Source of the DNA: Prosthecobacter algae
GTDB taxonomy: Bacteria; Verrucomicrobiota; Verrucomicrobiia; Verrucomicrobiales; Verrucomicrobiaceae
Assembly: GCF_039542385.1 (NCBI RefSeq)
Contig: NZ_BAABIA010000001.1
Location: 558,001 to 622,000, forward strand
Direction of reading: 5' to 3'
DNA: 64,000 nt
This document shows positions 51,715-59,313 of this stretch, one piece after another. Position 1 is the first letter of the stretch. The number at the start of each line of letters is the position of its first letter. The notes under the pieces were generated by a model that saw nothing but the letters and a program-made list of their open reading frames with translations, ran no database searches and had not been told where the DNA came from. The position numbers were made by a program, and so were the translations under genes.

Positions 51715-51748
51715 GCGGGCTGTCCTCACCGGGCAGCCCGCTTTTTGT
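51715..51748 (+). terminator. Rho-independent terminator after hppA
   Basis: Stem GCGGGCTG (51715-51722) / CAGCCCGC (51734-51741) with an 11-base loop, followed by TTTTTG. The tail continues as TTGTTAGGT, nearly the same as after the rplQ terminator. Confidence 0.9.
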
Positions 51749-51829
51749 TAGGTGGATGGGGCGGCGAAAGCTCGGGATACAGCTCTTCCTGGGCTTTTAA
51801 TTCGACTGAAAAGCCAGCCCCAACGGAGG

Positions 51830-52033
51830 TTAGGCCTTGGCCTTGGCAGCCTTTTTGTTGCGGTTATTGCGGTGGCGGCGCCATTCAGCGCGGTGGTTCT
51901 GGGCCCATTCATTGAGGGCGCGCTCGAACCCGACATCGCGATTTTCCTTTTCACTGACCAGCCACTTGTGCCGCAGGATCTGTTCGAGCTCGGCTTTGAA
52001 CTCGGAATAGGCATTGAGGGGGGCGACGGGCAT
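51830..52033 (-). CDS. Small basic conserved-looking protein
   Basis: A 67-residue protein starting at 'MPVAPLNAYSEF'. 'FKAELEQILRHKWLVSEKENRDVGFERALNEWAQNHRAEW' (as two helices) followed by a Lys/Arg-rich tail resembles short proteins seen in Verrucomicrobiota and Planctomycetota, where a 'RHKW..SEk.grDiGfe.Al..W...hr..W' pattern is kept. Function is unknown; the tail could bind nucleic acid or ribosomes. A longer in-frame start 36 codons upstream is less likely. It lies between the hppA terminator and a divergent tRNA gene. Confidence 0.65.
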   Translation of the reverse strand: MPVAPLNAYSEFKAELEQILRHKWLVSEKENRDVGFERALNEWAQNHRAEWRRHRNNRNKKAAKAKA

Positions 52034-52182
52034 GGGGCGGGGGAGTGGATACGGCGGGAAGAGGCGCTTGGCAAGCAGGGGCGGGAGATCGGCAGTCTGT
52101 AAAATGACGTGCCAAGCAGAAAGAAAATGACAAAAGCCCACGCTGGAGTATAACCTTCCGGCTCAACCGAAACGTTGCACGT

Positions 52183-52257
52183 GCCGAAGTAGCTCAGTGG
52201 TAGAGCATCGCATTCGTAATGCGAGGGTCGCGGGTTCAAATCCCGCCTTCGGCTCCA
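52183..52257 (+). tRNA. tRNA-Thr (anticodon CGT), CCA encoded
   Basis: The acceptor arms GCCGAAG and CTTCGGC pair perfectly; D arm GCTCAGTGGTAGAGC, anticodon loop TTCGTAA with anticodon CGT at 52215-52217, and T arm GCGGGTTCAAATCCCGC are all present. Discriminator T is followed by an encoded CCA (52255-52257). It reads the Thr codon ACG. Confidence 0.95.
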
Positions 52258-52271
52258 CTCCGTGTCAGTCA

Positions 52272-53156
52272 ATGACTCCAGCCCCAGAAAAGCCTCGTGC
52301 CAGCCGCAACCGTCGGCAGGGGCCTATGTTGGGCCTTTTCGCCCGGTTGGCCGCCGCCCTGGCCCTGGTGATTCTGATCGCCGTGATCATCAATTTGGGC
52401 ATTCATAAGCTGGAACGTAGCCCGCCCGTGCAGCCGGAATACGAAGCCGCCCAAAAAGCGCCGGAGCCTGCCGAAGTGAAGGCTGTGGCGGTGGCACCCG
52501 CCGGACCGGTGCAGGGGATCGAGCGGCTGGAGGAGAAACGCCCGCAGATCGAAACGGCATTGAGGGCTTTCTTTAAGGCGGCGACGGTGGAGGACAAACT
52601 GGCCTTTGCCCGCAGCCCGGAGCGCGTGCGCCCCCTGGTCCACAGTTACTACAGCCAGCGGCCCTTCCAGGCGCGCACGCTCACCGGGCTGGGCACCTGC
52701 CAGTCCGTGGCCGAAAAAGGCTACCGCCTGGGCTACATCCAGGCCCTGTTTGCCAAAGAAACACCCTTGAGCGTGATCGTGGAAGAGCAGGCGGATGGGC
52801 AGTTCCGGGTGGATTGGGAAAGCCTGGTGCGCTACGGCGAAATGGAATGGGAGACCTTTTTGAGAGAAAAACCGACCCGCCCGATCCTGCTGCGCGTGAT
52901 CGCCAGCCTGCCTGCCGGAGGCGGGGAAGGGGACGGCGAGTGGCTGGAGGTCCGCAGTCCGGGCCAGGAATCGGTGCTGAAGGCCCATTTTGACCGTCAA
53001 AACCCCGCCTTGAAGCCTTTAATTGACCAACTTCAACTGGGGGGGTGGAAAAATGTTCCGCTAACGCTCAGAGTGTGTTATTCGGAATCTAAATCGAACG
53101 CCGACACGGCCCAGATCGTAGGCTGTGAAGGCAAAGGCTGGTTGATACTAAACTGA
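52272..53156 (+). CDS. Membrane-anchored protein of unknown function
   Basis: A 294-residue protein with a basic N-terminus ('KPRASRNRRQGP'), one transmembrane helix (about 22-45, 'LAAALALVILIAVIINLGI') and a periplasmic domain. The domain has a SnoaL/NTF2-like feel ('IETALRAFFKAATVEDKLAFARSPERVRPLVHSYY', then 'QFRVDWESLVRYGEMEW') seen in several Verrucomicrobiota proteins without function. It begins 14 bases after the tRNA CCA end and may be expressed by read-through from the tRNA promoter. The H1-tail phosphatase follows after 17 bases. Confidence 0.65.
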   Translation: MTPAPEKPRASRNRRQGPMLGLFARLAAALALVILIAVIINLGIHKLERSPPVQPEYEAAQKAPEPAEVKAVAVAPAGPVQGIERLEEKRPQIETALRAFFKAATVEDKLAFARSPERVRPLVHSYYSQRPFQARTLTGLGTCQSVAEKGYRLGYIQALFAKETPLSVIVEEQADGQFRVDWESLVRYGEMEWETFLREKPTRPILLRVIASLPAGGGEGDGEWLEVRSPGQESVLKAHFDRQNPALKPLIDQLQLGGWKNVPLTLRVCYSESKSNADTAQIVGCEGKGWLILN

Positions 53157-53173
53157 CAGGAGGAGCTAACCAC

Positions 53174-54667
53174 GTGAGCAAGACCCACCCACCCAAGTCC
53201 AAATCGGCTAAAAAAGCGGTGACCGCGAAACCTGCCGCCAAAAAAGTGGCGGCGTCCAAGCCGGCGTCCAAAGCTCCCTCCAAGCCTGTGAAAAAAGCCC
53301 CCCCCGCCAAACCCGCTGCCAAGGCTCCGGCCAAGAAACCTGCTGCCAAGAAGGCGGCCCCGGTGAAAAAGGCCGCCCCCTCGAAAGCCGCCCCCGCCAA
53401 GAAGGCCGTGGTGAAAAAAGCCGCTCCGGCGAAGAAGGCGGCCCCGGCCAAGAAAACCGTGCCTGTGAAAAAAGCCCCTGTGGCGAAGAAAGCGGCCCCG
53501 GTGAAACCGGCTGCCAAGGCCCCCGCGAAAAAAGCTGCCCCCCCAGCGCCAGCCACGAAGCTGGCGGTGAAGGTGGCTGCCCCGGCGAAAAAGGCCGAGG
53601 CTAAAAAGCCCGCCCCCGCTCCGGTAAAAGCTGCCGCAGCACCCGTGCAGGAGGCTCCACCGCCGCCAGCCCCTGTGAAGGCCGCGCCTGCGCCCGCACC
53701 GAAGCCCCCGGCAAAACCTGCGGCCAGCGGGAAAGCGGGAGCCAAAGTGGTGACTCCAGCCGTCGCGGCAGATCCCATTGCGCCGCCAAAGCCGCCCGTG
53801 ATGTCGGATGAAAAACCCGTGGCCTCGAAATCGGGCGCGCTGTTTTATGATTCCCACATGCACACCCCCCTGTGCAAACACGCCTGGGGCGAGCCGGAAG
53901 AATACGCCGCCCAGGCCCTGAAATCCGGCCTGAAGGGCATTATCTTCACCTGCCACTGCCCGATGCCGGATGGCTTTTGGCCCACGGTCCGCATGGCGGA
54001 AAGCGAATTCGATACTTACGTGTCCATGGTCCAGCGCACCGCTGAGGCCTACAAGGGCAAGCTGGACGTCTGCCTGGGCCTGGAAAGCGAGTTCTTCCCC
54101 GGCTACGAAAAATACATCGAAAACCTGCACAAGCGGGCCGACTTTGATTACATCCTCGGGGCCGTGCACTGGCAGTCGAAGGACTACCTGGCCAAGTTTG
54201 AAACCGGCACCATCGAGAACTTCCGCCGCACCTACCTGGAGCATCTGGCCCAGAGTGCGGAGACGGGGCTTTATGACTGCGTGGCGCACCCCGACCTGGT
54301 GAAAAACTATCACCCGGATTCCTGGTGCTTTGCCATCATCAAAAACACCGTTTCCACCGTTCTGGACCGCATCGCCAAAACCGGTGTGGCCATGGAGCTG
54401 AACACCTCCGGGCTGAACAAAAGCTACTCCGAGATGAATCCCGGCAACGAGATGCTGCGCATGATGGCGGATCGGAAGATCCCGGTGGTGCTGGGCAGTG
54501 ACTCGCACAAGGCCGTGCGCGTGGGTGAGCACTTTATCACCGCGCTGAACAACCTCAGTGATGCCGGTTACGAGGAAGTCAGCTACTTCAAGAAGCGGCA
54601 GCGGATTGACCTGAAGATCAGCGATGTGCTCGCCAGCATTCGGAAAGCGATTGATGCCAATTCCTAA
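53174..54667 (+). CDS. PHP-family histidinol-phosphatase-like enzyme with histone-H1-like N-terminal tail
   Basis: A 497-residue fusion. Residues 1-215 are almost only Lys, Ala and Pro in repeats such as 'AKKAAPVKKAAPSKA', as in bacterial histone-H1-like proteins. From residue 222 on is a PHP metal-dependent phosphoesterase: 'YDSHMHTPLCKH' (226-237), 'GLESEFFPGYE', 'GAVHW', 'DCVAHPDLV' and 'LGSDSHKA' supply the His/Asp/Glu metal ligands, as in HisK-type histidinol-phosphatases. The GTG start at 53174 has an ideal Shine-Dalgarno AGGAGG (53158-53163), so the tail is really translated. An internal Met210 at 53801 could give the enzyme alone, but it has no ribosome site. The tail may target the enzyme to DNA or nucleoid; this is inference. 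Confidence 0.85.
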   Translation: MSKTHPPKSKSAKKAVTAKPAAKKVAASKPASKAPSKPVKKAPPAKPAAKAPAKKPAAKKAAPVKKAAPSKAAPAKKAVVKKAAPAKKAAPAKKTVPVKKAPVAKKAAPVKPAAKAPAKKAAPPAPATKLAVKVAAPAKKAEAKKPAPAPVKAAAAPVQEAPPPPAPVKAAPAPAPKPPAKPAASGKAGAKVVTPAVAADPIAPPKPPVMSDEKPVASKSGALFYDSHMHTPLCKHAWGEPEEYAAQALKSGLKGIIFTCHCPMPDGFWPTVRMAESEFDTYVSMVQRTAEAYKGKLDVCLGLESEFFPGYEKYIENLHKRADFDYILGAVHWQSKDYLAKFETGTIENFRRTYLEHLAQSAETGLYDCVAHPDLVKNYHPDSWCFAIIKNTVSTVLDRIAKTGVAMELNTSGLNKSYSEMNPGNEMLRMMADRKIPVVLGSDSHKAVRVGEHFITALNNLSDAGYEEVSYFKKRQRIDLKISDVLASIRKAIDANS

Positions 54668-54763
54668 TCGCCAGCCGGGCTTTTAGGGATGGGTTCGAAT
54701 TCGTGAAAAGTGTCTCCAGCCGTTGCTTGCGGGCGGGCTGCACATCGCTATGGCAACGGTTCC

Positions 54764-55909
54764 ATGATTCCTTTTCCCGACAGCCCGGTCGCCGTGCTCT
54801 GCAGCGGTGGCGACGCCCCCGGTATGAACGCCTTCCTCCGCGCCATCGTGCGGCTGGGGCTGAACCGGCACAAGGTGCCCGTGCTGGGCATCCGCGGCGG
54901 TTATCGCGGACTGGTGCGTGCCGCCAAACAAGTCAACGGTGAGGCCGACGAACTGGTGCGGCTGAAGCAGGAGATCACGGCCAATACGGGCAACCGGGGC
55001 CTCATTGATGCGAAGATGAGCATCATCCAGATGGACCACGCCAGCGTCAGCGGCATCATGGGCAAAGGCGGCACCATCCTGGGTTCGGCCCGCTGCCTGG
55101 ACTTTCACAAGCCGGAAGTCCGCCGCAGCGCCATCCAGCTTTTGGAGAACCTGGGCGTGCGGGCGCTCGTGGTGGCCGGGGGCGATGGCTCCCTCACCGG
55201 CGCAAAGCTGCTGGCCGAGGAAAGCAATCTGAAGATCATCGGTGTGCCCTCCACGATTGACAACGACCTGCAGTTTACCGAGATGGCCCTGGGGGTGGAT
55301 ACGGCAGTGCACACGCTCGTCTGGGCGGTGGACCATTTCATTGACACGGCCCGCAGCCATCGCCGCGTGATGGTGCTGGAAACGATGGGCCGTGAGAGTG
55401 GCGACCTCGCCCGCATGGCCGCCCTGGCCTCCGGCGCGGAGATGGTGATCACGCCAGAAGGCGGCCCGCTGACGGAAGAGGCCATGATTGCCTATGCCGA
55501 AGAGATCGAAAGTGCGATGACCCGTGGCCGCGGCCATGCCATCGTGCTCATCGCTGAAGGGGTGAAGTTTGACCCGCCGCAGTCGCGCAACGGCGCCTAC
55601 ATCCTGCGGGATGCCTTTCAGAAATACTTCCAGCGGGAAGGCGCGCCCTTCCAGGATCTGGAGGTGCGCCCCTCCGTGCTCGGTCACCTTCAGCGGGGTG
55701 GCCACACCACGCCGGGCGACTGCATCCTGGCGGCCCGTTTTGCGGAAGAAGCCTGGAAGGCCATCCTGGACCCGAATGGCAGCAATGGCATCACGGCACT
55801 GCAGCATAACAAGGCCACTATCGTGCCCTTTGGCTGCCCAGACCTGCCCGAGCGCGCCCTATCCTCCGTGGCCATGGATCGCCTGCACGATGACCTGAGC
55901 TCCTGGTAA
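54764..55909 (+). CDS. pfkA: 6-phosphofructokinase
   Basis: A 381-residue phosphofructokinase. 'CSGGDAPGMNAFLRAIV' starts the fold; 'VVAGGDGSLTGA' has Gly after GGD as in ATP-dependent enzymes (PPi types have Asp). 'PSTIDND' carries the catalytic Asp, and 'METMGRESGDLA'-like 'LETMGRESGDLA' plus 'PSVLGHLQRGGH' complete the fructose-6-phosphate site. The Ser in 'PSTIDND' replaces the Gly (ATP type) or Lys (PPi type) of classic members, so the phosphoryl donor is not fully certain. It phosphorylates fructose 6-phosphate in glycolysis. It is monocistronic, with its own terminator. Confidence 0.93.
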   Translation: MIPFPDSPVAVLCSGGDAPGMNAFLRAIVRLGLNRHKVPVLGIRGGYRGLVRAAKQVNGEADELVRLKQEITANTGNRGLIDAKMSIIQMDHASVSGIMGKGGTILGSARCLDFHKPEVRRSAIQLLENLGVRALVVAGGDGSLTGAKLLAEESNLKIIGVPSTIDNDLQFTEMALGVDTAVHTLVWAVDHFIDTARSHRRVMVLETMGRESGDLARMAALASGAEMVITPEGGPLTEEAMIAYAEEIESAMTRGRGHAIVLIAEGVKFDPPQSRNGAYILRDAFQKYFQREGAPFQDLEVRPSVLGHLQRGGHTTPGDCILAARFAEEAWKAILDPNGSNGITALQHNKATIVPFGCPDLPERALSSVAMDRLHDDLSSW

Positions 55910-55924
55910 GGAGACGGATTTTCC

Positions 55925-55962
55925 AGGCCTCATTCCCACCCGGGAGTGAGGCCTTTTTTTGG
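55925..55962 (+). terminator. Rho-independent terminator after pfkA
   Basis: Stem AGGCCTCA (55925-55932) / TGAGGCCT (55947-55954) with inner TCCC/GGGA pairing, followed by a run of T. Confidence 0.9.
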
Positions 55963-56012
55963 GCCAAGAGGGCAGTCCTCGGCCCCTGGGCTGCTTGCTG
56001 GCCAATCCACCG

Positions 56013-56039
56013 GAAACGCGTGAAACGCCCGAAACGTTC
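56013..56039. repeat. 9-bp direct repeats (GAAACG core) upstream of the DnaT-like gene
   Basis: GAAACG occurs at 56013, 56022 and 56031, an exact 9-base period (GAAACGCGT, GAAACGCCC, GAAACGTTC). A second pair with the same period lies inside the following gene at 56410 and 56419; the 22-base context TGAAACGCCYGAAACG is shared. The rest of the 195-base gap is comparatively AT-rich. Iteron-like function is speculation. Confidence 0.55.
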
Positions 56040-56157
56040 GCATCGACAAACATCATTTTGCAATTTAGGGCATTGTTAACCAAACTTTTTTTGGCACTTA
56101 GGCCTTTCACCCCCGGTACGCCCTTGCACAGGGGAAAAGCTCCCCTTAGTTTCTCCC

Positions 56158-56985
56158 ATGACGACCTTTGATCTGGATCCTGCGGCCCTCCTGAAGGTCG
56201 CCGCCCAGGTGGCCTGTGAGTATGGGTGCGAAGTCCGCGTTTCCAGGCGTGGAGCCTTCTCCGTCCGCCCCCTCGCCGCACGCCCCACCTCCACCGACCG
56301 GGTGCGCAGGCACCGTGAGAACAAGCGCCTGCTTTCCCAGGCCGAACCTGCCGTGGAAAGCCGCGCTGCTGAACAGTGTAAAACATCATCCGACACTGCC
56401 AACAGAAATGAAACGCCTGAAACGCTTCCAGAATCTGCGTCCATTTGCCCCTCTCTCCCTCCCTCTCCTCCTTCCCCCGTTCCCCCATCCTCCACACCCG
56501 CCCTCACACCCGTGCCTCCTCCCGCACGTACGAGCCGCCCCCAGGCGGCAAGGCGGCAGGAAACCGAAAACAACCTCCGCCTAGCCCAGGAAGTGCCCCT
56601 GCCAGCGGCGCTGGACACCGCCGAATTCCGCACCCTTTGGGCCGACTGGTGCTGCCACCGCGCCGCCCTGGCCCGGCTGAATCCGCAGAAGCAATGGACC
56701 GCCCTCGCCGCCCGCAACACCCTGGCCGAATGCGCTCGCCACGGCCTGAAGACCGCCCTGGAGGCCATCCCCTGCGCCATCGCCAACGGCTGGCAGAGCC
56801 TCGTCTGGGAACGCCTCACCGCCCCGCGTGGAAGCGGCAGCGGGGGCGGATTCAACCGGCCTCACAACGGCGGCAACGGCATCCCAGGCAGCGTGTTTTG
56901 CAACAAGCCCCGCCCTCGAAACCAGGCCTACCTCGCATCGGAAGCCACGCTCGGCCTCACGGCGGATCAGATCAGCAAGTTCTGA
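56158..56985 (+). CDS. DnaT/phage-replication-like protein
   Basis: A 275-residue protein in three parts: an N-terminal region with 'LLKVAAQVACEYGCEVRVSRRG' and a basic stretch, a long Pro/Ser/Thr-rich linker (about 75-140), and a C-terminal helical domain (about 150-225). The domain pattern 'FRTLWADWCCHRAALARLNP' then 'AIANGWQSLVWERL' resembles C-terminal domains of phage replication proteins and DnaT-like primosome proteins ('W..w..hR......t....', 'I..gWqgl'). A basic Asn/Gly/Pro-rich tail follows. The DnaC-like ATPase gene lies 58 bases downstream, so the pair likely acts in loading a replicative helicase. Confidence 0.6.
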   Translation: MTTFDLDPAALLKVAAQVACEYGCEVRVSRRGAFSVRPLAARPTSTDRVRRHRENKRLLSQAEPAVESRAAEQCKTSSDTANRNETPETLPESASICPSLPPSPPSPVPPSSTPALTPVPPPARTSRPQAARRQETENNLRLAQEVPLPAALDTAEFRTLWADWCCHRAALARLNPQKQWTALAARNTLAECARHGLKTALEAIPCAIANGWQSLVWERLTAPRGSGSGGGFNRPHNGGNGIPGSVFCNKPRPRNQAYLASEATLGLTADQISKF

Positions 56986-57043
56986 CCTTTGCGCCTAACT
57001 ACTTTTCAAACAAACGAAACACACAACACCTGATCAACGCCGC

Positions 57044-57892
57044 ATGACCGCCATGACTGCCACGCCGCCTGTGAAACCCAAGAACGAGTCCGCCCTCGAA
57101 AAGCTGGACCGCCTGCTCCAGAAAATCGCCGAGCGCACCAGCGAGTTCGAGAAGCAGCTCGATGCCGAGCCACAGACCCTGCACTGCGGCATGCATGGCC
57201 CCGACCAGCGGCGGCTGGATCGCGATGCCTCCATCCAGGCCGCGCGGCCCGTTTACACCTGCCCCGGCTGCGAGCAGGCGAAGTTTGAGCAACGCTACCT
57301 CCAGCGCATGGAGGAGGCAGAAATCCCCGCCGATGTGCGCCATGCCACCCTGGAAAACTTCCGCACCGATCTCCCCGGCGTGATGCCAGGCCGTGGCCAC
57401 CACACGCCCGTGCAGTTCCTGGAGGCCGCACGCCAGTTTGCCACCGGCAGCCTGCGCAACCTCATCATCGCAGGCACCCCCGGCATCGGCAAAGGCCACC
57501 TCGCCGCCGCCCTGGCCCGGCATGAAATTCTGCTGGGCCGCCGCGTGCGCTGGATCGAGTGCGCGCGCCTCTTTGCCAATTTCCACCGCGCCTACCAGAC
57601 CGAGACTGGCGACGCCCTGCTCACGCGATACGCCGCGCCCTCCCTGCTGATCCTCGATGAAGTCTGCCTGCGCGATCTCCCTGCCGATGGTGAAGAGATC
57701 CTCTTTGCCATCCTCGACCGCCGCCACAAGGCCGGACGCCGCAGCATCCTACTGGGCAACAAGCCCGCCCAGGAAACTCGCCACTGGCTGGGCGACCGCA
57801 TCAGCGACCGCCTCCGCTCCGGCGGCGTTACTTTTTGTTATGGCGAATGGCCCAGCGCCCGCGGCTCCACCAACGATGGGGCTGAGTTTTGA
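57044..57892 (+). CDS. DnaC-like AAA+ helicase-loader ATPase
   Basis: A 282-residue protein. A predicted helical N-terminus with a Cys motif ('YTCPGCEQAKFEQRY') precedes a DnaC-type ATPase: Walker A 'GTPGIGKGHLAAALAR' (E. coli DnaC has GKPGTGKNHLAAAI), Walker B 'SLLILDEVCLRDL', sensor 'SILLGNK', and arginine-finger region 'RISDRLRSGG'. The resemblance continues through the C-terminal 'YGEWPSARG', which parallels DnaC's 'NWDSYRS'. IstB transposition helpers share the fold but have no such Cys motif and no transposase lies nearby. DnaC-type loaders are thought to be phage-derived. Start could be Met1 or Met4. Confidence 0.8.
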   Translation: MTAMTATPPVKPKNESALEKLDRLLQKIAERTSEFEKQLDAEPQTLHCGMHGPDQRRLDRDASIQAARPVYTCPGCEQAKFEQRYLQRMEEAEIPADVRHATLENFRTDLPGVMPGRGHHTPVQFLEAARQFATGSLRNLIIAGTPGIGKGHLAAALARHEILLGRRVRWIECARLFANFHRAYQTETGDALLTRYAAPSLLILDEVCLRDLPADGEEILFAILDRRHKAGRRSILLGNKPAQETRHWLGDRISDRLRSGGVTFCYGEWPSARGSTNDGAEF

Positions 57893-57932
57893 TGGGTGGA
57901 ATATGGTTCTCTGTTTAAATAGATGACACCCC

Positions 57933-58589
57933 TCACGGCACCACGGTCACAGGCGTGCCCATGGGGCAGGCGAGGAAGAATTTCTCGGCCATGTGGCCGG
58001 GGAGGCGGATGCAGCCGTGGGAGGCGGGGTAGCCGGGGAGATAGCCCTGGTGCATACCCACGCCGCCGTAGATGCGCATGAAGTAGTACATCTTCGCTCC
58101 TTCAAAACGGGTGCCGGGTGGGCGGCGGTCCTTGCGGTTGTCAATGTTCGTCATCACCACGTTGCCGTACATGTCCTCGTAGTCGCCGTAGATGGAGGAT
58201 TTGTGGTCGATGTCCTTCTCGATCACGCGGTATCGGCCCGGGCGGGTGTCATACCCTTCGGAGCCGGAGGAAATGGGAGAGCCGCCGGCGAGGTGGCCGC
58301 CTTTGTAGAGATAGACCATCTGCTCGCCTAGGACGATGCGGATGGACGGGCGGCCCTGCATCCCATCGGCATACCAAAAGGAGCTATCGCTGCGGAACAG
58401 GCCCATCACGCGGGAGGGCAGTTTTTTGGCCACATTCACGCCCTGCTGCCCATAGCGAAACAGGTTCTGCCCATAGGACGGCTGGCCCCCGTAGGCGGGC
58501 TGCCCGCCATAATAGGGCTGGGTGGAGCAACTGACGCTGAGCAGCGGCAGGAGGAGCAGGCAGGCGGAAAGTAGGCGGGGGAAGGTCAT
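57933..58589 (-). CDS. L,D-transpeptidase (YkuD domain), probable lipoprotein
   Basis: A 218-residue protein with a signal peptide and lipobox-like 'LSVSC' (Cys21), then 'YGGQPAYGGQPSYGQ' repeats. The YkuD catalytic domain ends in 'GYPASHGCIRLPGHMAEKF' with His191, Cys193 and Arg195; His180 in 'GGVGMHQGY' is the second His. Such enzymes make 3-3 cross-links in peptidoglycan or attach lipoproteins to it. It is transcribed alone, opposite to its neighbours. Confidence 0.92.
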   Translation of the reverse strand: MTFPRLLSACLLLLPLLSVSCSTQPYYGGQPAYGGQPSYGQNLFRYGQQGVNVAKKLPSRVMGLFRSDSSFWYADGMQGRPSIRIVLGEQMVYLYKGGHLAGGSPISSGSEGYDTRPGRYRVIEKDIDHKSSIYGDYEDMYGNVVMTNIDNRKDRRPPGTRFEGAKMYYFMRIYGGVGMHQGYLPGYPASHGCIRLPGHMAEKFFLACPMGTPVTVVP

Positions 58590-58698
58590 GCGGAGGGTGA
58601 TACGGATGAAAGCATAAAGATAGCCTGCTTGGACAGATAAGTTTCAGTCCCGCTTCTGCTCTTGCATCCGGGAACGCTCCATGCCTTCATGGGCGCGC

Positions 58699-59304
58699 AT
58701 GAAGCGCCTCCTCACTCTTTTCGCCTTTTTTACCACTGCTGTCCTGGCCGGGGAACCTGCACCCCTGGCACCCGGCCTTTCGCCAGAGGTAAAACCCTGG
58801 CAGCAAAACAGCATCGACCTGGAAGTGGGCTACCTGTGGAAGGTGGGCGGTGACACGCCGCTGGACTATGAAAGCGCCCCGGTGATGCTGTCCTGGCGCC
58901 CGGCCTACATGATGCACCATGTTTTTGAAGACGGTTCTGCCATCGTCGTACGCAGCCGCTTTGCCGCCATCGGCCAGGCCATCCTCCAGGGTCCTGAAAA
59001 TCACTACTTCGGCTTCATGGCCGCCCCGTCCCTGGAGTATTGGGATGCCACCGGCACCTGGTCCGTGTATGGCCAGCTCGGCGGTGGTCTGGGCTGGATT
59101 GATTCCCAGGGCGTGACCGGCGGCCAGGGCCAGGACCTGACCTACAATTGGTTCGCCGCCGCAGGCGTCTCCTACGCCGTGGCTCAAAATGTGGACCTGC
59201 GCCTGGGCGCGATGTTCCAGCACCTGTCCAACCAGGGTGCCACCGATCCGAATCCGGGGCTGAATTCCCTGGGTGTCACCCTGGGCGTTACCTGGAGTTT
59301 CTAA
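58699..59304 (+). CDS. PagL-like lipid A deacylase (acyloxyacyl hydrolase family)
   Basis: A 201-residue outer-membrane beta-barrel protein with a signal peptide (1-18). Alternating strands fill the mature part. The C-terminal 'RLGAMFQHLSNQGATDPNPGLN' supplies His175 and Ser177, matching PagL's catalytic His-Ser and its conserved 'NPG.N', and the last residue is Phe, as in OMPs. PagL removes the 3-O acyl chain from lipid A, lowering its inflammatory potency. The AMP-forming ligase follows after 9 bases. ATG at 58699 gives a clean signal peptide; an ATG 18 bases upstream is possible. Confidence 0.83.
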   Translation: MKRLLTLFAFFTTAVLAGEPAPLAPGLSPEVKPWQQNSIDLEVGYLWKVGGDTPLDYESAPVMLSWRPAYMMHHVFEDGSAIVVRSRFAAIGQAILQGPENHYFGFMAAPSLEYWDATGTWSVYGQLGGGLGWIDSQGVTGGQGQDLTYNWFAAAGVSYAVAQNVDLRLGAMFQHLSNQGATDPNPGLNSLGVTLGVTWSF

Positions 59305-59313
59305 TCCGGCTTC

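Noticed and set aside
51748..52272. A 174-codon minus-strand frame ending in 'RRRDLNPRPSHYE'
   Set aside because: That peptide is the translation of the reverse strand of the tRNA-Thr gene, a common artefact.
53078..54532. A Gly/Arg/Phe-rich minus-strand frame of 484 codons
   Set aside because: It is the complement of the Lys/Ala/Pro repeat and the PHP domain.
57044..57892. IstB transposition helper of an IS21-type element
   Set aside because: No transposase, inverted repeats or target duplication nearby, and the sequence is closer to DnaC, including its C-terminal end.
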